From positions 62,001 to 126,000 of the forward strand of contig JADKAM010000007.1 of assembly GCA_016715365.1 (NCBI GenBank): a DNA stretch of 64,000 nucleotides, written 5' to 3'. Below the pieces are notes generated by a model. The model was not told the DNA's origin. It saw only the letters and a program-made list of their open reading frames with translations, and ran no database searches. The position numbers and the translations under genes were made by a program. This DNA comes from Chitinophagaceae bacterium. Its GTDB lineage: Bacteria; Bacteroidota; Bacteroidia; Chitinophagales; Chitinophagaceae. Within the stretch, counting starts at the first letter, position 1. Each line of letters begins with the position of its first letter. Positions 26,746 through 34,568 of this stretch are shown in pieces.

Positions 26746-27231
26746 TTAATTTTTAGAACCCGTCTTGTTTTTTGAAGAGGGTGCAGGTTTTGCTGTGGTA
26801 GCGTCTGAAGTTTTTTTCTTTGCTTCTTCAGCAGCCCATTTGTCATACTCTTCAGCAGCTAAAACATCTCCTGTAATGGTAATGCTTTTCATTTCATCAA
26901 CACCTGCAAATTTTACAGTAAGATTTTTTGTAAAATGACCGGCATTTGCAGCATTGAATTTTGCAGAAATAAAGCCGGTAGCGCCTGGTGCAATGGGCGA
27001 CTTGGTGTAGTCTCCCATGGTGCAGCCGCAAGTTGGATTAGCCTGCTCAATAATAAGTGGTTCTTTGCTTATGTTTGTAACAACGAACTTAACTTCTTTT
27101 GGTTCGTTTTGTTTAAGATAGCCCTGGTTAATGGTCTCAGTTTCAAATTTAGCTACATCAGCTACTGTTTTTTGAGCAAACATTATTGCAGAAAAAGTTA
27201 ATGCTGTAAGTGAAAGGAATAATTTTTTCAT
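26746..27231 (-). CDS. DUF1573 secreted protein, copy 2
   Basis: A 161-residue exported protein: signal peptide (1-19, ending MFAQ), a DUF1573 beta-sandwich (about 20-125) with the signature NPTCGCTMGDY and a strand pattern like an immunoglobulin or ASH/PapD fold, then a tail rich in Lys, Ala, Ser and Thr. DUF1573 proteins are abundant in Bacteroidota and their function is unknown; the paired cysteines suggest metal binding or a disulfide. It lies 20 bases after a paralogue (27252-27725) in one transcript. Confidence 0.88.
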   Translation of the reverse strand: MKKLFLSLTALTFSAIMFAQKTVADVAKFETETINQGYLKQNEPKEVKFVVTNISKEPLIIEQANPTCGCTMGDYTKSPIAPGATGFISAKFNAANAGHFTKNLTVKFAGVDEMKSITITGDVLAAEEYDKWAAEEAKKKTSDATTAKPAPSSKNKTGSKN

Positions 27232-27251
27232 GATTGGTTAATTTATGTTGT

Positions 27252-27725
27252 TTAGTTTTTTAAATCGTTGAGCCCTTTATTTTCGGGAGCAGAGCTGCCC
27301 GGTGTTTTCCAGACCTCTCCTTTAATGGTTATTTGTTTGCTTTGGGTATCGTTATAAGTTACGGTAATAAATTTTGTAAATGGACCCTCTGCAGCTGCAT
27401 TATACCCAACGGTTATTTTAGTACTTCCACCCGGTGTTACTACTTTATCTTTTTCCCATTCAGGTGTAGTGCAACCGCAGCTTGCATTAATATTGTTGAT
27501 TTTTAATGGCACATTACTTTTATTGATTACTTCAAAAATATGAATAACCGGTTTGCCCTGGGGGATCTTGCCAAAATCAAATTCGGTTTCTTTTAAGGTA
27601 AGTAATTCATCTGCCTGCGTAATGGTTAATGCATTTTGAGTGGTACTAGTTGTTACAGTAGTCGTTTGTGCATGTACAACCGACATTAAACAGATTGCAG
27701 ACAAAAAAGTAAATAAGTGTTTCAT
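27252..27725 (-). CDS. DUF1573 secreted protein, copy 1
   Basis: Paralogue of the next gene: 157 residues, signal peptide (1-19, ending VHAQ), a Thr-rich stretch (TTTVTTSTTQN) and a DUF1573 domain with NASCGCTTPEWEKDKVV. The first gene of a two-gene transcript on the minus strand, behind the near-consensus -7 box TATCTTTA (minus strand, 27749-27756). The two copies keep the CGCT motif and the FTK-FITVTY/NLTVKF strand but differ in their tails, so the duplication is old. Confidence 0.88.
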   Translation of the reverse strand: MKHLFTFLSAICLMSVVHAQTTTVTTSTTQNALTITQADELLTLKETEFDFGKIPQGKPVIHIFEVINKSNVPLKINNINASCGCTTPEWEKDKVVTPGGSTKITVGYNAAAEGPFTKFITVTYNDTQSKQITIKGEVWKTPGSSAPENKGLNDLKN

Positions 27726-27828
27726 ATTAATTCTATAGGTTTATGGTATAAAGATAATAAAACGGCTGTATATGCTTTAAATTGTCATCCTGTTAGGAGA
27801 TTTTTAACAAAGGCTGCCCTATAATTTA

Positions 27829-27836
27829 TATTTTTG
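27829..27836 (+). promoter_or_regulatory. -7 promoter element of the fused E1 gene
   Basis: TATTTTTG fits TAnnTTTG. It covers the TTG at 27834 that would otherwise be a possible start, which supports ATG 27855 as the true start. Confidence 0.65.
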
Positions 27837-27854
27837 TTCCAGATTAATAAGGTT

Positions 27855-30233
27855 ATGGATACAAACAACAACAACGATGCTGCTTTACTGGAAAAACTAA
27901 GTTTCGAAAATTTCAGAAATGAGGTATTAAAAGATTACCAGTTTGCCTGCCAGAGCAGGGAAACCAGTTTACTGGGTCGAAAAGAAGTGCTGACCGGCAA
28001 AGCCAAGTTTGGCATTTTTGGCGATGGAAAAGAAATAGCACAGGTGGCTGTTGCAAAATTTTTTAAACCCGGCGATTTCAGGTCCGGCTACTACCGTGAT
28101 CAAACCTTTATGTTTGCAAACAGCCTGGCTACTGTTGAACAGTTTTTTTCTCAGTTATATGCCGATCCTGATGTAAACAACGACCCCTTCAGTGCAGGCC
28201 GGCAAATGAATGCCCACTTTGCCACAAAGTTTGTTGATGAAAACGGCAACTGGTTAAACCTGGCCAACCAAAAAAATATAAGCAGCGATATTGCTCCCAC
28301 AGCCGGCCAAATGCCACGTGCATTAGGACTTGCATACGCTTCCAAAGCTTTCAGAAAAATTAAGGAACTGAGTAACCTCACCAACCTGAGTACAGATGGT
28401 AACGAAGTTTGTTTTTGTACCATTGGCGACGCATCAACCAGCGAAGGCCATTTTTGGGAAACCATCAATGCTGCCGGTGTATTACAGGTGCCATTGGCTG
28501 TTTTTGTCTGGGATGATGGATATGGGATTTCTGTTCCCAAAAAATACCAAACCACCAAAGCATCTATTTCAGAAGTATTAAAAGGTTTCCAGAAAAAAGA
28601 AGATACCAACGGTGTTGAAATTTATAAACTGAAAGGCTGGGACTATGCCGGTATGTGTGAAATACTGGAACCCGCCATTCAAAAAATAAGAGATACACAT
28701 ACACCTGCAATTTTTCATGTGGAAGAAATAACGCAGCCGCAGGGGCATTCCACATCGGGCAGTCACGAAAGATATAAAACACCCGAGCGTTTGGAATGGG
28801 AGAAGGAATGGGATGGATTAAAACAAATGCGGCAATGGATCATTGCCAATGCACTGGCCGAAGAAGAAGAATTGATAAATATTGAAACCGAAGCTGTACA
28901 GTTTGTAAAAGAAAGCAAACAAAAAGCCTGGGCAAAATATATTGAGCCCATTAAAACATTGGTTACTGAAACAACAGAGATGTTAAGACCTCTTGCATCA
29001 AACCCTGCCGTAAAAAAACTTGCGGATGAACTGGCAGCCTTACGTGAGCCTATGCGGAGAGATGTAATGAAGACTTTGGCAACAGCATTAGACCTGGCAG
29101 GAAATGATACTGCCGCAAATGCAATTCATACATTTTATGCAAAACTAAAAGACGTATACGCCGGCCTTTATAACAGCTATTTATATAATGAAGGTCCTAA
29201 ATCGGCATTAAAAGTACCGGTTGTAAATGCTGTGTATACAGATGATGCTGCGAATGTGAATGGCTACGAAGTTTTGAATAAATATTTTGATGAATTATTC
29301 AGAACAAATAATAAAGTAGTTGCTTTTGGCGAAGACCTTGGCCATATCGGCGACGTAAACCAGGGCTTTAGCGGCCTGCAGGATAAATATGGAGTTGATC
29401 GCATTTTTGATACCGGCATAAGAGAACTTACCATTATGGGACAAGGCATTGGTCTGGCTTTACGAGGCCTGCGGCCTATTGCCGAAATTCAATATCTCGA
29501 TTATTTATTGTACGGCTTACAACCATTAAGCGATGATGTTTGCACAACCCATTTCCGTACGGCAGGACAGCAGAGTTGTCCGCTGATTGTAAGAACAAGA
29601 GGCCACAGGCTTGAAGGTATCTGGCACAGCGGATCGCCTATGGGCATGATCATTAATGCACTCCGGGGCATGTATGTATGTGTGCCACGTAATATGGTGC
29701 AGGCTGCAGGTTTGTACAATACTTTATTGCAGGGAAACGATCCGGCTTTAGTTATTGAGTGTTTAAACGGTTATCGCTTAAAAGAAAAATTACCGTCCGA
29801 TTTACTGGGCTACACCGTGCCGTTGGGTGTGCCTGAAATTGTAAAAGAAGGAACCGATGTAACGCTTGTAACCTACGGTTCTACTTTACGCATTGTGATG
29901 GAAGCCACAGAAACTTTAGATAAAATGGGTATTAGTTGCGAAGTGGTGGATGTGCAGACTTTATTGCCTTTTGATATCAATCATACAATTGTTGAATGTC
30001 TCAAAAAAACAAACCGCATTGTTTTTGTTGATGAAGATGTGCCCGGTGGCGCAGCAGCTTATATGTTTAATAAAGTGATGGAAGAACAGGGAGGCTATAA
30101 ACACCTGGATGTATCGCCCAGAACCATTACGGGCAAAGCTCACCGACCATCCTATGGCAGCGATGGCGATTATTTCAGCAAACCAAATACAGAAGATATA
30201 GTTGCTGTGATAAAGGAAATGATGCGTGAGTAG
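27855..30233 (+). CDS. Fused alpha-beta 2-oxoacid dehydrogenase E1
   Basis: Thiamine-diphosphate-dependent E1 component, probably of the branched-chain 2-oxoacid (or pyruvate) dehydrogenase complex, with alpha and beta chains in one 792-residue protein. The alpha half carries GDGKEIAQVAVAKFF and the thiamine motif that starts GDASTSEG (191-198) and ends in DDGYGISVP. The beta half (from about 460) has VVAFGEDLGHIGDVNQGF, FDTGIRELTIMGQGIGLALRG and the C-terminal transketolase domain (VDEDVPGGAAAYM). Fused forms are common in Bacteroidota. E2 and E3 genes are not nearby. The exact oxoacid is not decided by what I can see. Confidence 0.9.
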   Translation: MDTNNNNDAALLEKLSFENFRNEVLKDYQFACQSRETSLLGRKEVLTGKAKFGIFGDGKEIAQVAVAKFFKPGDFRSGYYRDQTFMFANSLATVEQFFSQLYADPDVNNDPFSAGRQMNAHFATKFVDENGNWLNLANQKNISSDIAPTAGQMPRALGLAYASKAFRKIKELSNLTNLSTDGNEVCFCTIGDASTSEGHFWETINAAGVLQVPLAVFVWDDGYGISVPKKYQTTKASISEVLKGFQKKEDTNGVEIYKLKGWDYAGMCEILEPAIQKIRDTHTPAIFHVEEITQPQGHSTSGSHERYKTPERLEWEKEWDGLKQMRQWIIANALAEEEELINIETEAVQFVKESKQKAWAKYIEPIKTLVTETTEMLRPLASNPAVKKLADELAALREPMRRDVMKTLATALDLAGNDTAANAIHTFYAKLKDVYAGLYNSYLYNEGPKSALKVPVVNAVYTDDAANVNGYEVLNKYFDELFRTNNKVVAFGEDLGHIGDVNQGFSGLQDKYGVDRIFDTGIRELTIMGQGIGLALRGLRPIAEIQYLDYLLYGLQPLSDDVCTTHFRTAGQQSCPLIVRTRGHRLEGIWHSGSPMGMIINALRGMYVCVPRNMVQAAGLYNTLLQGNDPALVIECLNGYRLKEKLPSDLLGYTVPLGVPEIVKEGTDVTLVTYGSTLRIVMEATETLDKMGISCEVVDVQTLLPFDINHTIVECLKKTNRIVFVDEDVPGGAAAYMFNKVMEEQGGYKHLDVSPRTITGKAHRPSYGSDGDYFSKPNTEDIVAVIKEMMRE

Positions 30234-30260
30234 TAATCAGCCTGATCATTATCAAACCAT

Positions 30261-30911
30261 ATGATTGATTTCGGTTTCTTACAAGTAATAGATATTTTAG
30301 GTACTTTCTCCTTTGCAGTATCGGGTGCTTTTTTTGCTATGGAAAAAAAGCTGGATCCCTTTGGTGTGCTCATCCTTTCTTTTGTAACAGCCATTGGTGG
30401 CGGAACACTCCGTGATATGATGATTGGCAACCTGCCGGTTGGCTGGCTGCGAGATGAAACCGCAACCATTGTAATTTTTATTGGAGCATTAGGCAGTATG
30501 TTCTTTGGCCAATGGCTGAAAAAAATAAATGCCACTTTGTTTTTGTTTGATGCCCTGGGCCTTGGCCTGTTCACCATCATCGGTATTGAAAAAGGCATGG
30601 AACTTAATTTTAGCGTGGGTGTTTGTATTGCACTGGGCACCATCACTGCAAGTTTTGGCGGTGTAATACGGGATGTACTACTGAATAGTGTGCCGCTCAT
30701 TTTTCGTAAAGAAATTTATGCATTGGCCAGCATCATCGGCGGACTCATTTATTACCTGCTAAAACAAAGTGCATTGAATGATGACGCAGCAAAGATCATT
30801 TGTATTTTACTGATACTGATTATCCGGTTGCTGGCGGTAAAATATAAACTGTCGCTTCCTGTTGCTTACTCTAAAAATAAAAAAGATGAAACTAACGATT
30901 TACCAGGTTGA
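30261..30911 (+). CDS. TRIC/UPF0126 family cation channel protein
   Basis: A 216-residue membrane protein with seven hydrophobic segments in two similar halves, each with a glycine-rich signature (GGGTLRDMMIGNLPVGWL and SFGGVIRDVLLNSVPLIF). This is the bacterial TRIC (trimeric intracellular cation channel) fold, formerly UPF0126/YicG, thought to pass potassium or small organic ions. It starts 27 bases after the E1 gene, and its last 26 bases overlap the start of the PhzF gene, so the three may be co-transcribed. Confidence 0.87.
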   Translation: MIDFGFLQVIDILGTFSFAVSGAFFAMEKKLDPFGVLILSFVTAIGGGTLRDMMIGNLPVGWLRDETATIVIFIGALGSMFFGQWLKKINATLFLFDALGLGLFTIIGIEKGMELNFSVGVCIALGTITASFGGVIRDVLLNSVPLIFRKEIYALASIIGGLIYYLLKQSALNDDAAKIICILLILIIRLLAVKYKLSLPVAYSKNKKDETNDLPG

Positions 30912-31671
30912 TGCTTTTGCTGATAAACTTTTCAGTGGAAACCCTGCAGCTGTAATCCCTTTGGAAAAATGGATTGATGATTCATTAATGCAACAGATTG
31001 CTGAAGAAAATAACCTTGCCGAAACAGTTTTTTTTGTGCCCAAAGAAGATGGATTTCACATCCGTTGGTTTACACCCGAACTGGAGATTGATCTCTGCGG
31101 CCATGCCACACTGGCTGCTGCATTTGTGCTGTTTGAATTGCTGGGATATGAAAAGAATACCATTATTTTTTATTCGCTAAGCGGCCCGCTGAAAGTGCAT
31201 CGTGACGGGGAATACATCGCACTCGACTTTCCTTCCTGGAAGCCGGAAAGAGTTACAGATTACCCCGAGGAATTAATAAATGGCCTGGGTATAACCGAAC
31301 ATTTGGGCGTGTATAAAAACCGGGATTATATTGTTGAACTGGAAACGCAGAAAGATGTGCTTGCTGTAAGACCAGATTTTAGCCTGTTGAATAAAATTGA
31401 TGTTATCGGTATCATTGTCACGGCTCCTGGAACCAACTCTGATTTTGTGTCCCGTTTCTTTGCGCCCAATTGCGGTGTTCCCGAAGATCCGGTAACTGGT
31501 TCTTCACATTCTCAACTCATTCCTTTTTGGGCCGAAAAACTGGACAAGGATAAATTGCATGCTTTTCAATTATCCAAACGTGGCGGCGAGCTTTGGTGTG
31601 AACAAAGAGGAGAAAGGGTAATAATAAAAGGCAAAGCGGTGTTCTACATGAAAGGAGAAATAACGATATAA
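30886..31671 (+). CDS. PhzF-family isomerase
   Basis: PhzF/DAP-epimerase-fold protein of 261 residues from ATG 30886 (MKLTIYQVDAFADKLF); a longer TTG start adds residues without family similarity. The catalytic acid is Glu46 in NNLAETVFF. Other conserved parts are IRWFTPELEIDLCGHATLA and the late FFAPNCGVPEDPVTGSSHSQL. PhzF isomerises DHHA in phenazine synthesis, but lone copies in non-phenazine genomes have unknown substrates, and no other phenazine gene is here. It overlaps the TRIC gene by 26 bases. Its stop codon lies in a bidirectional terminator. Confidence 0.88.
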   Translation: MKLTIYQVDAFADKLFSGNPAAVIPLEKWIDDSLMQQIAEENNLAETVFFVPKEDGFHIRWFTPELEIDLCGHATLAAAFVLFELLGYEKNTIIFYSLSGPLKVHRDGEYIALDFPSWKPERVTDYPEELINGLGITEHLGVYKNRDYIVELETQKDVLAVRPDFSLLNKIDVIGIIVTAPGTNSDFVSRFFAPNCGVPEDPVTGSSHSQLIPFWAEKLDKDKLHAFQLSKRGGELWCEQRGERVIIKGKAVFYMKGEITI

Positions 31672-31702
31672 AAAAGAGCCGCTGAAAAGCGGCTCTTTTT
31701 TA
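31669..31702. terminator. Bidirectional terminator containing both stop codons
   Basis: Perfect 13-base stem AAAAAGAGCCGCT/AGCGGCTCTTTTT with GAAA loop (31671-31700). The PhzF stop (31669-31671) and the yebC stop (31700-31702, minus) each overlap the foot of the stem, so 28 bases terminate both genes. Confidence 0.88.
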
Positions 31703-32410
31703 TTTAAGATTATGATAAACTTTCTGCACATCGTCATCCTGCTCCAGGTGGTCAACCATTTTTAAAACATCGTTGGCCTGTTCTTCGCTCAGTTCCATGG
31801 TATTGGCCGGTATCCAGGTAAGTTCGGCACTCGTTACTTCAATTTTCTTTTCTTCCAAAGCCTTACTCATATTGCCGTACTCATTAAATTTTGTACGGAT
31901 GATCACATTGCCTTCGGCATCTTCTCCAATTTCTTCCAGACCAAAATCAATCAGTTCAAATTCCAGGTCATCTACATTTACACCTTCGCCTTTAATTTTA
32001 AATTCGGCCATATGTGTAAAACCAAAAGCCACACTGCCGGTTGTGCCCAGCGATCCCTGTCCTTTCGTAAAATGCATTCTGACATTTGCTACCGTACGGG
32101 TTGGGTTATCAGTAGCAGTTTCAACCAATACAGCAATGCCATGCGGTGCATAACCTTCATACATAACCTCTTCGTAGTTGCTGGTATCCTTTCCCATGGC
32201 CCGCTTAATGGCAGCTTCCACACGGTCCTTAGGCATGCCACAGGCTTTGGCATTGATATAGCATCTTCTTAAAGCCGGGTTGTTATCGGGGTCCGGTCCG
32301 CTGGCTTTTACAGCAATGGCAATCTCTTTGCCAATACGGGTAAAATTCTTTGCCATCTTATCCCAGCGGGCAAACATGCTGCTTTTTCTAACTTCAAATA
32401 TTCTTCCCAT
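31700..32410 (-). CDS. yebC: YebC/PmpR family regulator or translation factor
   Basis: A 236-residue member of the YebC/TACO1 family, which includes DNA-binding regulators and factors that relieve ribosome stalling. The N-terminal region (SSMFARWDKMAKNFTRIGKEI; MPKDRVEAAIKRAMG) and the acidic later domains (NPTRTVANVRMHFTKGQGSLG; FGFTHMAEFKIKG) match the family. Bacteroidota forms start MGRIFEVRK as here. The promoter TAAATTTG (32462-32469, minus) gives a leader of about 46 bases mostly filled by four 8-base repeats. Confidence 0.92.
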   Translation of the reverse strand: MGRIFEVRKSSMFARWDKMAKNFTRIGKEIAIAVKASGPDPDNNPALRRCYINAKACGMPKDRVEAAIKRAMGKDTSNYEEVMYEGYAPHGIAVLVETATDNPTRTVANVRMHFTKGQGSLGTTGSVAFGFTHMAEFKIKGEGVNVDDLEFELIDFGLEEIGEDAEGNVIIRTKFNEYGNMSKALEEKKIEVTSAELTWIPANTMELSEEQANDVLKMVDHLEQDDDVQKVYHNLK

Positions 32411-32416
32411 AATATA

Positions 32417-32448
32417 GTTAATCCGTTAATTGGTTAATTCGTTAATCC
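32417..32448 (-). repeat. Four 8-base repeats in the yebC leader
   Basis: On the plus strand the units are GTTAATCC, GTTAATTG, GTTAATTC, GTTAATCC, in direct tandem. They lie between the yebC -7 box and its ATG, so they are transcribed in the 5' leader. Confidence 0.85.
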
Positions 32449-32461
32449 GTGGGCCGGGTTG

Positions 32462-32469
32462 CAAATTTA
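32462..32469 (-). promoter_or_regulatory. -7 promoter element of yebC
   Basis: TAAATTTG on the minus strand, an exact TAnnTTTG match; transcription would start near 32457. The rest of the gap towards 32654 holds a lone fragment of the CTGAGC-CGAAG repeat type (about 32568-32588, inside a CCCCCT/AGGGGG pairing) and nothing else I can support. Confidence 0.65.
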
Positions 32470-32654
32470 GGGAAAATCATTTTTAAAGTGAAAGTGGTAT
32501 TATGAATGAATTTGTACTGTTTTTATTAAGTTATACTGCTCAGGTAAAAAAGCTCGTATTCCCCCTCATCCTGAGCGAAGCCGAAGGGCAGGGGTTAGGG
32601 GGTAAGAAAGCGGTACCCATTGTTGGATACCGCATTTCCATCATTAACCATCAA

Positions 32655-33320
32655 CTAAAAACTAAACCCAACGGAAACTTTTACAACCCTGTTATAGGCT
32701 GAATAATTTTCATTTTTATCAAGTTTGGATAATCCATAATCATAACCTGCCTGTACATTCAGGCCGTTTTCAAACTGGTAGCCAATGCCGCCGGTAAGGC
32801 CCATGTCAACCTTATTGAAACGTTCGGTAATACCAAAGCCACGGTTAAAAATATTTATGCCAAGTACACCCAGTTTGGCATTTAAGGTACTGCGTACCAG
32901 GTACGATACCTGCGGCCCTGCATATACCTGCAAGCCCTTGTACACATTTGCTTTTAGCACCAGGGGCATATCAATATAATGCTGCTGCACCTGTGCACCG
33001 GCATTAATGGCCAGTATTTTTAAAACAGGTATCTGAACATCACCTTTAATACTGTACCCTTTTTTTGAGTAAGCCAGGCCGGGCTCAAAAGAAAAAGTGT
33101 TGCTGATGGGGATGTTTACATAAGTGCCCACATGCCAGCCGGTTTTGCCTTTGGTTACAACATAACCATCTGTTTTATCCAGCAGGTCTTCTATTACCTG
33201 CAGATCGTCGCCCTGCCATTTGGCAAAGTTTACGCCGGCCCGGATGCCATAACTGACCTGTGCATGAAGGGAGTTTATCATCAATACACTGATGATGGAA
33301 AAGAAAAGTTTTTTGATCAT
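32655..33320 (-). CDS. PorT-like outer-membrane beta-barrel protein
   Basis: A 221-residue protein with signal peptide (1-20, ending LHAQ) and the opening VSYGIRAGVNFAKWQGDD typical of the Bacteroidota eight-stranded barrel family (outer membrane protein beta-barrel, PorT-like). Later strands have GLAYSKKGYSIKG, LQVYAGPQVSYLVRS and NGLNVQAGYDYGLSKLD, and it ends VVKVSVGFSF with the aromatic last residue expected for barrel assembly. Members range from structural to secretion-related proteins; a specific function cannot be given. Confidence 0.82.
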   Translation of the reverse strand: MIKKLFFSIISVLMINSLHAQVSYGIRAGVNFAKWQGDDLQVIEDLLDKTDGYVVTKGKTGWHVGTYVNIPISNTFSFEPGLAYSKKGYSIKGDVQIPVLKILAINAGAQVQQHYIDMPLVLKANVYKGLQVYAGPQVSYLVRSTLNAKLGVLGINIFNRGFGITERFNKVDMGLTGGIGYQFENGLNVQAGYDYGLSKLDKNENYSAYNRVVKVSVGFSF

Positions 33321-33445
33321 AGTTGGTTGCAGGGTTTAAGGGTCTGCCTGGATTTTTTTAATTAGAAAATGATGCCATGCTTTTTTATTTTAGAAAAGGA
33401 TTTGTTAAAGGAATTTGCGTTCACGAATGGTTAACAAAAAGCCGG

Positions 33446-33542
33446 TAGTTGTCTGGCCACTAAGAAGAGATCAGAATTTTAAGTCTATTTAAAACACTAA
33501 AAGCTTTTAAAATTAAAAGCTCACATAGTGGCCTGACAACTA
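33446..33542. repeat. 97-bp inverted-end element, copy A
   Basis: Left arm TAGTTGTCTGGCCACTA (33446-33462), right arm TAGTGGCCTGACAACTA (33526-33542): complementary except at the central base. The interior is AT-rich. Lies between the divergent barrel and tryptophan dioxygenase genes, ending eight bases before the -7 box of the latter. Confidence 0.88.
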
Positions 33543-33549
33543 AAAACTG

Positions 33550-33557
33550 TAAGTTTG
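33550..33557 (+). promoter_or_regulatory. -7 promoter element of the tryptophan 2,3-dioxygenase gene
   Basis: TAAGTTTG, an exact TAnnTTTG match, 19 bases before the ATG at 33576. Its -33 region would fall within the right half of repeat copy A, so the element supplies or has replaced upstream promoter sequence. Confidence 0.65.
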
Positions 33558-33575
33558 CTGCATTAAAATGCTATT

Positions 33576-34568
33576 ATGGAAAAGGCTGTTTATTATGCAG
33601 ATTACCTGCAACTGGAAAAAATTACTGAAGCACAGGATCCCGAAAGTTTTAAAGCAGGAAGAGAACCGGCGCATGATGAAATGCTTTTCATCATTATTCA
33701 CCAGGCGTATGAACTTTGGTTTAAGCAGATATTGTTTGAAGTGAATTCGGTTATTGAGATCATGAACAAGCCGGTGGTGAATGATAACAGTCCTGAAATG
33801 CAAACGGTGGTACACCGCTTAAAAAGAGTGGTTACTATTTTAAAGGTATTGGTGCAGCAGATAGATATTATGGAGACCATGACGCCGATGGATTTCCTTG
33901 ACTTCAGGGATATGCTGCGGCCTGCATCTGGTTTTCAGAGTTACCAGTTTAAAGTGCTGGAGGCAAAACTGGGTTTAAAATTTGAGCAGCGTCACGGACA
34001 AAATTATTACACATCGCAATTGAAAGAAAAAGATATTGCCATTATTAAAGATGCAGAAAGTGGTAAATCGGTGTTGCAACTGATTAATGCATGGCTGGAA
34101 AGAATGCCTTTTATTACCGAAGATTTCTGGAAAAATTACCAGGAGGTTTATGTGAACAGTTTGGCGGAAGCAGAAAAAAATAATGCTGCTGCTTTTGAAA
34201 CAGTGTTTAATAATGCTGATGAAAATGTTGAAAGGAATCTTTCGCCCAAAGCATGCCGCTCGGCTTTGTTTATTATGATGTACCATGGTTATCCCATGCT
34301 TGAATTGCCTTTTCAATTGCTCGATACACTTTTAGAAATTGACAACCAGTTAAGCAACTGGCGCAGCCGCCACATTAATATGGTGCAACGGATGATTGGC
34401 ACCCGCATTGGTACCGGCGGCAGCAGCGGTGCAGGCTATTTAAAAGCGGCCATGGACAAACATTATATTTTTAAAGAACTGGCGCAACTGAATAGTTTTT
34501 TGGTGGATAGAAAGAAGTTACCGGTGTTGGGGAAGGAAGTAGGGGAGAAGTTGGGGTATAATTTTTAA
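33576..34568 (+). CDS. kynA: Tryptophan 2,3-dioxygenase family heme enzyme
   Basis: Opens the indole ring of L-tryptophan to N-formylkynurenine, the first step of the kynurenine pathway. The 330 residues show the distal-His segment FIIIHQAYELWFKQ (His42), the proximal heme-ligand segment WRSRHINMVQRMIG (His266) and the substrate loop GTGGSSG (Thr280). In the usually Arg-containing motif GFQS-x-QFR, this protein has Lys126 (GFQSYQFKVLE); the Arg binds the tryptophan carboxylate in characterised enzymes. No other kynurenine genes are adjacent. The stop overlaps that of the convergent gene (TTAA). Confidence 0.9.
   Translation: MEKAVYYADYLQLEKITEAQDPESFKAGREPAHDEMLFIIIHQAYELWFKQILFEVNSVIEIMNKPVVNDNSPEMQTVVHRLKRVVTILKVLVQQIDIMETMTPMDFLDFRDMLRPASGFQSYQFKVLEAKLGLKFEQRHGQNYYTSQLKEKDIAIIKDAESGKSVLQLINAWLERMPFITEDFWKNYQEVYVNSLAEAEKNNAAAFETVFNNADENVERNLSPKACRSALFIMMYHGYPMLELPFQLLDTLLEIDNQLSNWRSRHINMVQRMIGTRIGTGGSSGAGYLKAAMDKHYIFKELAQLNSFLVDRKKLPVLGKEVGEKLGYNF

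Noticed and set aside
32502..32702. 66-codon plus-strand frame before the barrel gene
   Set aside because: Built partly from the CTGAGC-CGAAG repeat fragment; no start signal or similarity.
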